Assembly (NCBI RefSeq): GCF_905200055.1
Contig: NZ_CAJKIS010000032.1
Location: forward strand, 1-27,997
Direction of reading: 5' to 3'
Length of the DNA stretch: 27,997 bases
Origin: an uncultured Fusobacterium sp.
GTDB lineage: Bacteria; Fusobacteriota; Fusobacteriia; Fusobacteriales; Fusobacteriaceae
The notes under the pieces are model-generated. The model saw nothing but the letters and a program-made list of their open reading frames with translations. It had not been told where the DNA came from and searched no databases. Shown one piece after another: positions 16,164 to 25,125 of the stretch. The stretch's first letter is position 1; each line of letters opens with the position of its first letter. The translations under genes and the position numbers were made by a program.

Positions 16164-16814
16164 TTATTTTACTTTACCATAGACCTTTGATAAAAGTTCC
16201 CTTAAAATTTTTGAATTTGGAAATAATCCTCTTCCTTGTTCTAATATATTTTTAGCCTCTGCATACCTATCTGTTGCCATATAAATATCTCCTATTCCAG
16301 CATACACATATTCATCTTGTTTATATTCTAAATACTCTCTAAAATCACTTATAGCACTATCATAGTTTTTTAAATTTCTATTGGCAATTCCTCTTCCTAA
16401 ATACGCTTCATAAAAACTTGGATTCATATTTAAAACTTCATCATATCTTGAAATAGCCTCTTGATTTTTTCCTAAGAATCTTGCAGTTGTAGCTGCTCCA
16501 AAAACATTTCTTATATCACTTTTATCTATAGCAAATATTTTTTCTGCTCTCTCAAGTTGATTCATTCTAAAATATTGATCTCCTAATTGAAATATCACAT
16601 TACTATTTCTATTTGTAGATTCTATATACTCATTTAACGCCTCTTCAAATTGAATATTTAATTTTTTTAATCTCTGTCTATCCCTTTCTTTTGTCATTTG
16701 ATCATCTATTTTCTTTAATGCATCATTACGATATTCATATATTGGAGCAGCTTCTCCCATAACAAATATACTTGATAATAAAAATGTTACCATACCTAAT
16801 GCTATTTTTTTCAT
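16164..16814 (-). CDS. Exported tetratricopeptide-repeat protein
   Basis: Function unknown. A typical signal peptide spans residues 1-22 (KK at the start, hydrophobic core, MGEA-AP cleavage region), so the protein should be exported to the periplasm or cell surface. The rest is helical with TPR repeats, clearest at about 95-130 (FGAATTARFLGKNQEAISRYDEVLNMNPSFYEAYLGRG, cited as a region) and 130-200, with the G/A/Y spacing and NP turn typical of TPRs. TPRs mediate protein-protein contact. The ATG overlaps the xseA TGA by four bases and has AAGGAG at eight bases, so it is translationally coupled to a cytoplasmic DNA-repair gene, an unexpected partner. dprA follows closely. Confidence 0.88.
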   Translation of the reverse strand: MKKIALGMVTFLLSSIFVMGEAAPIYEYRNDALKKIDDQMTKERDRQRLKKLNIQFEEALNEYIESTNRNSNVIFQLGDQYFRMNQLERAEKIFAIDKSDIRNVFGAATTARFLGKNQEAISRYDEVLNMNPSFYEAYLGRGIANRNLKNYDSAISDFREYLEYKQDEYVYAGIGDIYMATDRYAEAKNILEQGRGLFPNSKILRELLSKVYGKVK

Positions 16815-18016
16815 TGATTTATCTCCTTTACTTTTCCTTTTATAATTCCATCTGTTACTTTAATAACTATCTCATCATCTATTTTTATATTTTTTACACT
16901 TTTTATAATCTCGTTATCCTTAGTCACAACACTATACCCTCTCTTTAGTGTTTCTAAAGGATTTAAAGTTATCACCTTGTGTACTCTTCTATCTAAACTA
17001 TTTTTTATTTCATTTAGCTTAGATTGAAATGCTCTTTTTACTCTTTCTTCCCTATCGACTAACTCTTGATTTTTATTCTCCAACTCTCTGTAAAAATTTT
17101 TTATATAGTAACTATTTTCCCTATTTTCTAACTCTTTTTTCAACGCCTCAATTTGATTTTTTATTACTGAGTTCAAATATTTTTTTCTATCATCTAAAGT
17201 TTCAAGTATTTTTACTCTTTCAGGAACTGATAACTCCACAGCTTGAGTAGGTGTAGCTGCTCTAGTATCAGCAGTTAAATCACTTAAAAGATTATCTATT
17301 TCATGCCCTACTGCTGAAATTATAGGTTTTTTTGAGTTGAAAAAAGCTAAAGCTACATTTTTATCATTAAATGCCCATAGATCTTCTATACTTCCACCAC
17401 CTCTTCCAGCAATAATCAAATCTATCTCGTCTATCTTATTTAAAGTTTTTATCCCTTTTATTATCTCTGCCTCTGCTCCTACTCCCTGTACTTTAGCTGG
17501 ATAAGCATATATATTTATTGTATTATCTCTTTTTTTTATAGTCTTTATTATATCTTGCAATGCTGCTCCAGTATAAGCAGTTACCACTCCAATATTTTTA
17601 GGATATTTAGGTAATGGTTTTTTATGTTTCAGATCAAAATATCCTGCTTCTCCTAGTTCTTTTTTTAGTTGCTCTAATTTGATAAAAAGTTCTCCCAACT
17701 CATTCTTTTTTTCAATATGTCTAACTAAAACCTGAAAATCTCCTCTATTTTCATAAAATCCTACATCTCCAAAAATTTTTACTGAGTCACCGTCTTTTAG
17801 ATCTTCAGCTATTCTTTTAAATTTATATTTAAATGCTACACATTTTATCTGAGCATCTCTATCTTTCAAATTAAAATATAGATGCCCACTCTTGTAATAA
17901 GTTACCCCTGATAATTCTCCTTCTAAAAAAAACTCTCTTAAATCACTATTATCCTCAAGATAATTTTTTACCTTTCTATTAAACTCACTTACTGTATATG
18001 TTCTCTCCTCAAACAT
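16811..18016 (-). CDS. xseA: Exodeoxyribonuclease VII large subunit
   Basis: Catalytic subunit of the single-strand-specific bidirectional exonuclease VII. The 401 residues start with an OB-fold nucleic-acid-binding domain (about 1-100, YTVSEFNRKVKNYLE ... GHLYFNLKD), followed by the catalytic domain with GVVTAYTGAALQD, IIAGRGGGSIEDLWAFND and SAVGHEIDNLLSDLTADTRAATPTQA (regions at about 142, 200 and 235), then a coiled-coil (about 270-350) and a C-terminal strand-rich tail. The small subunit gene xseB, often adjacent, is not in the window. The ATG has AAGGAG eleven bases upstream. It begins 15 bases after the uvrB stop. Confidence 0.97.
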   Translation of the reverse strand: MFEERTYTVSEFNRKVKNYLEDNSDLREFFLEGELSGVTYYKSGHLYFNLKDRDAQIKCVAFKYKFKRIAEDLKDGDSVKIFGDVGFYENRGDFQVLVRHIEKKNELGELFIKLEQLKKELGEAGYFDLKHKKPLPKYPKNIGVVTAYTGAALQDIIKTIKKRDNTINIYAYPAKVQGVGAEAEIIKGIKTLNKIDEIDLIIAGRGGGSIEDLWAFNDKNVALAFFNSKKPIISAVGHEIDNLLSDLTADTRAATPTQAVELSVPERVKILETLDDRKKYLNSVIKNQIEALKKELENRENSYYIKNFYRELENKNQELVDREERVKRAFQSKLNEIKNSLDRRVHKVITLNPLETLKRGYSVVTKDNEIIKSVKNIKIDDEIVIKVTDGIIKGKVKEINQ

Positions 18017-18031
18017 CTATTTTTATTCTCC

Positions 18032-20011
18032 TTAAAATTCAAGTAACAAATTCTTTAATCTATTCATCTCATCTCTTTTAATTATTGCAGTTTCAAAATC
18101 TAGTTCCTTTGATAATTGAGCTATTTCTTTTTGTAACTTCAATATCTCTTTTTCTATATCTTTAACTGAAGTAAATAATTTTTTCTCTTTACCTTGTTTC
18201 TCTTCTGGCAATCCATAATCCAAGTTAATTAACTCTTCACTTATCTCTTTAATTATACTCTTAGGATCTATACCATTAGTGACATTATACTCATTTTGAA
18301 TCTTTCTTCTTCTAGCTGTTTCAGTTATAGCTTCTTGCATAGAGTCTGTAATCACATCTCCATATAGAATTACTCTTCCCTCTACATTTCTTGCTGCTCT
18401 ACCAATAGTTTGAACTAACGATCTTCTACTTCTCAAGAATCCCTCTTTATCAGCTTCTAAAATTGCTACTAAAGAAACCTCTGGTATATCAAGCCCCTCT
18501 CTTAAAAGGTTTATCCCTACTAAAACATCAAATTCGCCTTTTCTCAATCCAGCTATTATCTCTACTCTTTCCAATGTATCAATATCAGAGTGCATATATT
18601 TTACTCTTACACCTAGTTCTAAATAGTATTCTGTTAACTCTTCAGCCATTTTTTTAGTCAGTGTCGTAACTAATACTCTCTCTCTTTTCTCTACTCTTTT
18701 TCTTATCTCCTCTAATAGATCATCAACTTGATTACCAGTAGGTCTTACCTCTATTTCAGGATCAAGTATTCCTGTTGGTCTTATAAGCTGTTCAGCTATT
18801 ATTCCTCCAGAACTCTCTATCTCAAAATCTCCTGGAGTTGCAGATACAAAAACCGTTTGATGAGATAGCTCTCTAAACTCTTCAAACTTTAAAGGTCTGT
18901 TGTCCAATGCAGCTTTTAATCTAAAACCATTGTCAACTAAAGCTGTTTTTCTAGCTCTATCTCCATTATACATTCCTCTTATTTGAGGTATAGTAATATG
19001 TGATTCATCTATAAAAATTAAAAAATCATCTGGAAAATACTCTAATAAAGTATCTGGAGTCTCTCCGACTTTCTTTCCTGAAAGATATCTAGAATAGTTT
19101 TCTATTCCTTTACAATATCCTATCTCTCTTATCATTTCTATATCATACTCTGTTCTTTGTTTCAATCTCTGAGCTTCTAAAAGTTTTCCCTTTTTTTCAA
19201 AAGCTTCAACTTCTATTTTCATGTCTCTTTGAATTTCTTTTATAATTCTCTCATCATCACCATCTGCTGTTAAATATTGAGTTGCAGGATATATCATAAT
19301 TCTCTCTATATTTTTTCTTATTTTTTGTCCAGTTAAAGTATTAATCTCTGAAATCTCTTCTAAATCATCTCCCCAATACTCTAATCTATATCCTGTTTCC
19401 ATATATGATGGATAAATATCAATTACATCTCCCTTTATCCTAAATTTTCCTCTTTCAAAAGCTATATCGTTTCTCTCATATCTAATACTTACTAATCTTT
19501 CTATCAACTCTTTTCTATCTATTCCAGTTTTTTTATCTATTGGTATAGTCATTTTCTTATATGTTTCAGCAGATCCCAATCCATATATAGCTGATACCGA
19601 AGCTACTATTATTACATCTCTTCTATTAATTAAAGCAGCAGTTGCAGCATGTCTCAATTTTTCTATCTCATCATTTATTGAAGAATCTTTCTCTATATAT
19701 GTATCTGTTGTAGCAATATATGCCTCTGGTTGATAGTAATCATAATAAGATACAAAATATTCTACTGCATTTTCTGGAAAAAATTTTTTATATTCTGTAT
19801 ATAATTGTGCTGCTAACGTTTTATTAGGAGCTAAAATTAACGATGGCCTTTGTGTTTTTTCAATTACATTGGCTATTGTAAATGTTTTCCCTGATCCTGT
19901 CACCCCTAAAAGCACTTGATCTTTAATTCCATTTTTTATATTTTCAGTCAATTCTCTTATTGCTTCTGGTTGATCTCCAGTAGGAGTATATTTAGAATGT
20001 ATTTTAAACAT
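18032..20011 (-). CDS. uvrB: Excinuclease ABC subunit B
   Basis: Damage-verifying helicase-like subunit of nucleotide excision repair. Seen are Walker A GVTGSGKT (36-43), the beta-hairpin region with YYDYYQPEAYI (89-99) that locks the strand, the DESH box, VSATPGDFE, LREGLDIPEVSLV and QTIGRAARN of the helicase core, and the C-terminal UVR helix pair (last 38 or so residues) that contacts UvrC. The 659 residues are standard. Start choice: an in-frame ATG exists at 20023, but GGAGG falls inside that version, five bases before the ATG at 20011, which begins MFKIHSKYTPTGDQP as in other UvrBs. It is first in the long minus-strand operon. Confidence 0.98.
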   Translation of the reverse strand: MFKIHSKYTPTGDQPEAIRELTENIKNGIKDQVLLGVTGSGKTFTIANVIEKTQRPSLILAPNKTLAAQLYTEYKKFFPENAVEYFVSYYDYYQPEAYIATTDTYIEKDSSINDEIEKLRHAATAALINRRDVIIVASVSAIYGLGSAETYKKMTIPIDKKTGIDRKELIERLVSIRYERNDIAFERGKFRIKGDVIDIYPSYMETGYRLEYWGDDLEEISEINTLTGQKIRKNIERIMIYPATQYLTADGDDERIIKEIQRDMKIEVEAFEKKGKLLEAQRLKQRTEYDIEMIREIGYCKGIENYSRYLSGKKVGETPDTLLEYFPDDFLIFIDESHITIPQIRGMYNGDRARKTALVDNGFRLKAALDNRPLKFEEFRELSHQTVFVSATPGDFEIESSGGIIAEQLIRPTGILDPEIEVRPTGNQVDDLLEEIRKRVEKRERVLVTTLTKKMAEELTEYYLELGVRVKYMHSDIDTLERVEIIAGLRKGEFDVLVGINLLREGLDIPEVSLVAILEADKEGFLRSRRSLVQTIGRAARNVEGRVILYGDVITDSMQEAITETARRRKIQNEYNVTNGIDPKSIIKEISEELINLDYGLPEEKQGKEKKLFTSVKDIEKEILKLQKEIAQLSKELDFETAIIKRDEMNRLKNLLLEF

Positions 20012-20043
20012 AATAACCTCCATTCATCTTTCTTATCTTCTCT

Positions 20044-20052
20044 ATTATATCA
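20044..20052 (-). promoter_or_regulatory. Extended -10 promoter of the uvrB operon
   Basis: The minus strand has TGATATAAT (20052-20044), a perfect extended -10, 33 bases before the uvrB ATG. No good -35 is visible at 17 bases. I see no LexA/SOS-like palindrome of the Bacillus (GAAC-N4-GTTC) or E. coli type in the gap. Confidence 0.65.
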
Positions 20053-20126
20053 TAAAGATTACTACTATCTATAAAATATATTTTCTTTTTTATTTAGTTT
20101 TTCAAATAATTTAATTTAAAAATATA

Positions 20127-20155
20127 TTGACTTTATTAAAATTTTGTTTTATAAT
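20127..20155 (+). promoter_or_regulatory. Consensus sigma-70 promoter of the DUF2023-type gene
   Basis: -35 TTGACT (20127-20132), exactly 17 bases, -10 TATAAT (20150-20155). The ribosome-binding site AGGAGG follows at 20171-20176 and the ATG at 20184. This is one of the two best-matching promoters in the window and diverges from the uvrB promoter 75 bases away. Confidence 0.85.
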
Positions 20156-20183
20156 TCTCATAGAAAATATAGGAGGTAACATC

Positions 20184-20519
20184 ATGGAGGTATTTATACA
20201 TCATATTTATGAATATCAAAAAGGAATTAGAAATCTAATTTTACATACAACTGAAAAGGAAAATATTGATTTTATAAAAAATAAACTAAACTCAGAAAAC
20301 ATTAGTTTTATTATTTATCCATTAGGATGTAATAGAATAAATGTTTTCTTCGGAGCAAAAGAGTGTGTTGAAGTAATAAAAAATATAAATAAGCCATCTT
20401 TAACAACTTATACTCCAGAAGAAGATTTTATTTTAGGAATTATGTTAGGATATGATAGAAGAAGGCAATGTGAAAGATTTTTAAAATTTAAAGATAGAGA
20501 AAAACAAAAAATAGCTTAA
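20184..20519 (+). CDS. DUF2023 family protein, function unknown
   Basis: A small protein of 111 residues without signal peptide or membrane segment. The pattern VFIHHIYEYQKGIRNLILHT at the start, GCNRINVFFG in the middle and TPEEDFILGIMLGYDRRRQCERFL near the end is what I recall of Pfam DUF2023, a family of about 100-120 residues found in anaerobes and epsilonproteobacteria; a structure without known function exists. The frame is open further upstream, but the promoter lies there, and the ATG at 20184 has AGGAGG seven bases before it. It is transcribed alone: strong promoter in front, terminator directly behind. A strong promoter on a conserved small protein suggests a constitutive housekeeping or redox role, which is a guess. 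Confidence 0.88.
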   Translation: MEVFIHHIYEYQKGIRNLILHTTEKENIDFIKNKLNSENISFIIYPLGCNRINVFFGAKECVEVIKNINKPSLTTYTPEEDFILGIMLGYDRRRQCERFLKFKDREKQKIA

Positions 20520-20524
20520 CTTTG

Positions 20525-20556
20525 TAGAAGGGATTATAGGTTCCTTCTATTTTTAT
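20525..20556 (+). terminator. Intrinsic terminator after the DUF2023-type gene
   Basis: TAGAAGG (20525-20531) pairs with CCTTCTA (20543-20549), followed at once by a T-rich tract (TTTTTATTTT). It begins five bases after the stop codon. Confidence 0.85.
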
Positions 20557-20595
20557 TTTCTCTCTAAAAATTTTATAACAAGATTTCTGTTTTTT

Positions 20596-20604
20596 TGATA
20601 TAAT
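20596..20604 (+). promoter_or_regulatory. Extended -10 promoter for the penicillin-binding protein run
   Basis: TGATATAAT (20596-20604) follows the preceding terminator and stands 33 bases before the GTG start of the penicillin-binding protein. The -35 is poor. The nonamer is identical to the ones before uvrB and topA. Confidence 0.6.
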
Positions 20605-20637
20605 TGTAAGGTAAAGGAATTTCATAGGAGGAGCAAT

Positions 20638-22749
20638 GTGTTAAAAAATTTTAAATTTATTATCTTACTTTTAAATTTTATCGGAATAGGAGTTACTATT
20701 TATTATAAAATTTTTATATTAACTATTTTATTAATATTGTTATTTGCTTATTTTATATATATTTTTATGACTGGAAATGCAAGAAATACTAAAAATGATT
20801 TTAATAAGAGAGCTTTAATCTCATACAATATAATTCTTTTATGTTTTATATTAATCTTTTTTAGGCTTATACAAGTACAAATATTTGATAAAGATTTTTA
20901 CCTAGATAAAATACGTAAACAAACTATTACTAGCAATAAAAATTCTGGGAATAGAGGAAGTATTTTTGACTCAAATGGAAAAAGTTTAGCCTTTAATAAG
21001 AATATATATGACTTAGGAATTGATCCTATAAGAGCTTATGAAAATCCTGATATAGTAAAAGCTATTGAAGAGATAATTGATAAACCATTTATAAAATTAA
21101 ATAAAAAAAAATTTCTTACTGAATTAAAACAAGCTAATGAAAATGAAAAAAAATATAAATTAATCAGCAGGAATTTAAGTGAAAATGAGAGAGCTGAAAT
21201 AGATGAAATTTTAAATAAATATAAATTAAATAAGAGAGAATTTATTTTTGATAGAAATATTGAAAGAACCTATTATAAAAAAGATATTTACAATGACTTA
21301 ATAGGACTTATAGGATACACAGCAAATTCTCAACATGAAAAAGAGGGGATCTTTGGAATAGAAAAGCAATATGAAGAATACTTAAAAGAAAAAACTATTT
21401 TTAAAGAGATGCCTTATGCACAAAATAGAAGACTACGTCTTCCTACTTCCAATGATGAAATTAAAATAAATTTAAATGGAAGAAATGTTTTTATGACTAT
21501 TGATAATGATTTACAATTTATATTAAATGATGAAGTTAAGAAAAAATTTATCTCTTCTAATTCAGAAGAGGCTTATGGAATAATAATGGATCCTAACAAT
21601 GGAAAAATCTTAGCTACAGCTGCTTTTACTAGAAAAAAAAGAGCTTTAAGAAATCCTATATTTCAAAACCAATTTGAGCCTGGTTCTACTTTTAAACCTA
21701 TAATTGTAGCTTCTGCCTTAAATGAAGGGTTAATAAAAAGAAGTAGCAAATTTGATGTTAAAGATGGAACTATAAAAAAATATAGACACACTATTAGAGA
21801 AAGTTCAAGAAGCACTAAAGGAATACTAACAACTGATGAAGTTTTAAAAAAATCTAGTAACGTTGGAATGGTACTTATTGGGGATACTTTTAGTGATGAA
21901 ACATTTGAAAAATATCTGAAAGCTTTTGGATTATATGATAAAACAAATGTTGATTTTCCTGCTGAAATAAAACCTTATACTACTCCATATAGAAAATGGG
22001 ATAAACTTAAAAAGAGTACAATGTCTTTTGGACAAGGAATTGTAGTTAGCCCTATTCAACTAGCTACTGCTTTTTCTGCTGTAATTAATGGAGGAATTTT
22101 ATACAAACCATATCTTGTTGAAAAAATAACTGATGAAAACAATATTGTTATTAGGAGAAATCTTCCTACCCCTATAAGGCAAGTTATATCTCCTGAAATT
22201 TCTGCTAATATGAGAGAAATATTAGAAAGTGTTGTTAGCGAAGGAACTGCAAAAAAAGGTATAGTTGAAGGATATCGTGTAGGAGGTAAAACTGGTACTG
22301 CTCAATTAAGTACTCGTGGTGGGTATATAAGACATGAATATTTAGCTTCATTTATAGGTTTTTTCCCTGCTGATAAACCACAATATCTAGTTTTAGTAAT
22401 GTTTATGAAACCTCAAGGAGAAACTATATTTGAAAAATTTGGAGGTGCTACTGCTGCTCCTGTTTTTGGTGAAATTGTTAGAAGAATTACTAAAAACAAA
22501 AATATACTTTCTCAAAATGTAGCTAAAATTAGTGAAACTACAGAAATTGAAACTCTTAATAGAAATACAGATATACTGAATGTAGAAATGCCAGATTTAA
22601 AAGGTTTAAGCCCAAAAGATATAATTTATATTTTTAAAGATACTAATATAGATGTTAAAATTTCTGGAAAAGGACTTGTTGATTCTCAAAAACCTGCTCC
22701 AGGAACACCTTTAGAAAATATTAAACAAATAGAGGTTATTTTAAAATAG
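20638..22749 (+). CDS. Class B penicillin-binding protein (FtsI/SpoVD-like transpeptidase) with PASTA domain
   Basis: Peptidoglycan DD-transpeptidase, membrane-anchored with an extracytoplasmic catalytic domain. The N-terminus has three hydrophobic segments (about 7-23, 25-44, 59-80), where most FtsI/PBP2 proteins have one. The dimerisation region follows with NRGSIFDSNGKSLA (105-118). The catalytic motifs are S350-T-F-K353, S406-S-N408 and K551-T-G-T554. A single PASTA domain (about 649-703, MPDLKGLSPKDI ... KPAPGTPLE) ends the protein. PASTA favours a divisome FtsI/SpoVD-type role over an elongasome PBP2, but this is not decisive. Start is GTG at 20638, six bases after AGGAGG; the overlapping ATG two bases earlier meets a stop after one codon. 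priA follows after 14 bases. Confidence 0.94.
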   Translation: MLKNFKFIILLLNFIGIGVTIYYKIFILTILLILLFAYFIYIFMTGNARNTKNDFNKRALISYNIILLCFILIFFRLIQVQIFDKDFYLDKIRKQTITSNKNSGNRGSIFDSNGKSLAFNKNIYDLGIDPIRAYENPDIVKAIEEIIDKPFIKLNKKKFLTELKQANENEKKYKLISRNLSENERAEIDEILNKYKLNKREFIFDRNIERTYYKKDIYNDLIGLIGYTANSQHEKEGIFGIEKQYEEYLKEKTIFKEMPYAQNRRLRLPTSNDEIKINLNGRNVFMTIDNDLQFILNDEVKKKFISSNSEEAYGIIMDPNNGKILATAAFTRKKRALRNPIFQNQFEPGSTFKPIIVASALNEGLIKRSSKFDVKDGTIKKYRHTIRESSRSTKGILTTDEVLKKSSNVGMVLIGDTFSDETFEKYLKAFGLYDKTNVDFPAEIKPYTTPYRKWDKLKKSTMSFGQGIVVSPIQLATAFSAVINGGILYKPYLVEKITDENNIVIRRNLPTPIRQVISPEISANMREILESVVSEGTAKKGIVEGYRVGGKTGTAQLSTRGGYIRHEYLASFIGFFPADKPQYLVLVMFMKPQGETIFEKFGGATAAPVFGEIVRRITKNKNILSQNVAKISETTEIETLNRNTDILNVEMPDLKGLSPKDIIYIFKDTNIDVKISGKGLVDSQKPAPGTPLENIKQIEVILK

Positions 22750-22763
22750 GAAAGGAGGCTTCT

Positions 22764-25094
22764 ATGAGATATTATAAGATTTTTGTAGATAATACTTCTG
22801 GACTTTTTACCTATTCTGATGAAAACTTAGAATATGAGATAGGAAATAGAGTTAAGGTATCCTTTCGTAATAGAGAGCGTTCTGGTATAATTATATGTGA
22901 AGACAAAATAGAAAATATTAATTTTAAAGTTCTTCCTATACTAGAAAAACTTGATAATGAAATTCAACTTTCTAAAAATTATATCAAACTTTTAATATGG
23001 ATAAAAAACTATTATTTGACTTCCTTTGAGCAAGTTTTCACTGCTGCTCTTCCAGTGGATTTAAAAGTTAAATATAGTACTTACTATTATTTTTCAGATA
23101 TAGAAAATATCTTTTCTGAAAAAATTTTTACTAAATATCCTAAAAAAGTGATAGATTTTATTAGAAAGAAGTTAACTGTTTCACGTAACACCTTAAATGG
23201 ACATTTTACAAGTAGTATAATTAAAGAGATGCTAAAAAATGAGATATTACTAAATATTAATGAAAAAAATATAGGTTTAAATTATTGGTATGATATAAAT
23301 TATATAGAGAATATAAAATTTTTAGAGGTTGTAGAATATTTTAAAAAGAGAGAGGTTTTTCCTAAAAGTAGTTTAGAAAATAATTTCCCTAAACTTGAAT
23401 TGGAAAAATTAATAAAAGATGGCATTTTCTCTGCAAAGAAAGTCTTGAAAGAAAAAGAGGAAGAGAAGGAAATAAAAATATTTTCAAATACTCTCAATGA
23501 GAATAATATAACTTTGACTCCTGAACAATTAAAAGCTAAAGATATGATTATTAATGGAGAAAACAGATTTTATCTATTAAAAGGTGTCACTGGTTCTGGA
23601 AAAACAGAGGTTTATCTTGAATTGATAAAAGAGGCTTTTAAAAAGGGAAAGGGGAGTATCTTCCTCGTTCCTGAAATATCTCTAACTCCTCAAATGGTAG
23701 CAAGATTTAAAAGTGAATTTAAAGAGAGTATAGCTATACTTCATAGTAAATTATCTTCTAAAGAGAGAGCAGACGAATGGTTCTCTATATACTCTGGAGC
23801 TAAAAAAATTGTTTTAGGAGTAAGATCTGCTATTCTTGCCCCTGTTCAAAATTTACAATATATCATATTAGATGAGGAGCATGAAAATACCTATAAACAA
23901 GATAATAACCCAAGATATAATGCAAAATATGTAGCTATAAAAAGAGCTGAACTGGAAGATGCTAAACTTATTTTAGGTTCTGCAACTCCCTCTATTGAAA
24001 GTTATTATTATGCTAAAAAAAATATTTTTACATTGATTGAGATGAATTCTCGTTATAACAATATTCAACTACCAGAAATTGAAATAATTGATATGAAAAA
24101 AGAGGAAGATCTATTTTTTAGTAAAAAGCTTCTTGATGAGATAAAAACTAATCTTTTAAAAGGGGAACAGGTAATGTTACTTTTAAATAGAAAAGGATAC
24201 TCTACATATATTCAATGCAAGGATTGTGGTCATGTAGAAGAATGTTCCCACTGCTCTATAAAAAGTAGCTTTTATGCAAGCCAAAATGTATTAAAGTGTA
24301 ATTATTGTGGGAGAGTAATAAAATATACTGGACATTGTAGTAAATGTGGAAGCACCAATTTAATTCACAGTGGTAAAGGTGTAGAAAGAATAGAAGAGGA
24401 GATAAAAAAATATTTTCCCTCTGCTAAGGTTATTAGAGTAGATTCTGAAAGTAGTAAAAATAAAGAATTCTTTGAAAAAATGTATTTTGACTTTTTAGAT
24501 AAAAAATATGATATAATGATAGGTACACAGATGATATCAAAGGGATTACATTTCCCAAATATCACCCTTGTAGGAGTTGTTAATGCTGATACTATCTTAA
24601 ACTTTCCAGATTTTCGTGCTGGAGAAAAAACATTTCAACTTGTTACTCAAGTAGCTGGTAGAGCTGGTAGAGGTGACAAAAAAGGTAGAGTTATTGTTCA
24701 AACTTACCAACCAGAACACTATACTTTTAATAAAATAGAAACAAATGATTATGAAGGATTTTATAATGAAGAGATATCTAATCGTGAACTTTTAGAGTAT
24801 CCTCCATTTTCTAAAACAATCAATATTGGAATATCATCAAAATTTGAAAAAGATCTAGAAATTTTTGCAAATGATTTTTTCAATGATATAACTGATGAAG
24901 AAGTAGAGATGTTTGGCCCTATGAAAAGTTTAGTTTATAGAGTTAAAGATAGGTTTAGATATAATATTTTTATTAAGGGAGATAGAAAAAAAATTTCTTT
25001 TTTTAAAAGAAAACTTGAAAAAAAATTGGAAAAATATCACTCACAATCAAAATTTAGAATTGTTATAGATGTTGATCCAATAAATTTAATATAA
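22764..25094 (+). CDS. priA: Primosomal protein N' (replication restart helicase PriA)
   Basis: 3'-5' DNA helicase that reloads the replisome at stalled forks. The 776 residues have the N-terminal 3'-binding domain (about 1-100), a winged-helix region, then the helicase core with GVTGSGKTE (274-282, Walker A) and D370-E-E-H373 (Walker B). An inserted zinc region of eight cysteines begins at C485 (CKDCGHVEECSHC ... CNYCG ... CSKCG). Then come GTQMISKGLHFPN and QVAGRAGRGDKKG. The ATG has AGGAGG close upstream. The gene belongs to the plus-strand run with the penicillin-binding protein and def. Confidence 0.97.
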   Translation: MRYYKIFVDNTSGLFTYSDENLEYEIGNRVKVSFRNRERSGIIICEDKIENINFKVLPILEKLDNEIQLSKNYIKLLIWIKNYYLTSFEQVFTAALPVDLKVKYSTYYYFSDIENIFSEKIFTKYPKKVIDFIRKKLTVSRNTLNGHFTSSIIKEMLKNEILLNINEKNIGLNYWYDINYIENIKFLEVVEYFKKREVFPKSSLENNFPKLELEKLIKDGIFSAKKVLKEKEEEKEIKIFSNTLNENNITLTPEQLKAKDMIINGENRFYLLKGVTGSGKTEVYLELIKEAFKKGKGSIFLVPEISLTPQMVARFKSEFKESIAILHSKLSSKERADEWFSIYSGAKKIVLGVRSAILAPVQNLQYIILDEEHENTYKQDNNPRYNAKYVAIKRAELEDAKLILGSATPSIESYYYAKKNIFTLIEMNSRYNNIQLPEIEIIDMKKEEDLFFSKKLLDEIKTNLLKGEQVMLLLNRKGYSTYIQCKDCGHVEECSHCSIKSSFYASQNVLKCNYCGRVIKYTGHCSKCGSTNLIHSGKGVERIEEEIKKYFPSAKVIRVDSESSKNKEFFEKMYFDFLDKKYDIMIGTQMISKGLHFPNITLVGVVNADTILNFPDFRAGEKTFQLVTQVAGRAGRGDKKGRVIVQTYQPEHYTFNKIETNDYEGFYNEEISNRELLEYPPFSKTINIGISSKFEKDLEIFANDFFNDITDEEVEMFGPMKSLVYRVKDRFRYNIFIKGDRKKISFFKRKLEKKLEKYHSQSKFRIVIDVDPINLI

Positions 25095-25125
25095 AATTTT
25101 AATATAATATATAGAGGTGAAAGTT

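Noticed and set aside
20127..20183. N-terminal extension of the DUF2023-type protein starting near the promoter
   Set aside because: The upstream frame overlaps a consensus -35/-10 pair; the ATG at 20184 has a perfect ribosome-binding site and starts the conserved domain.
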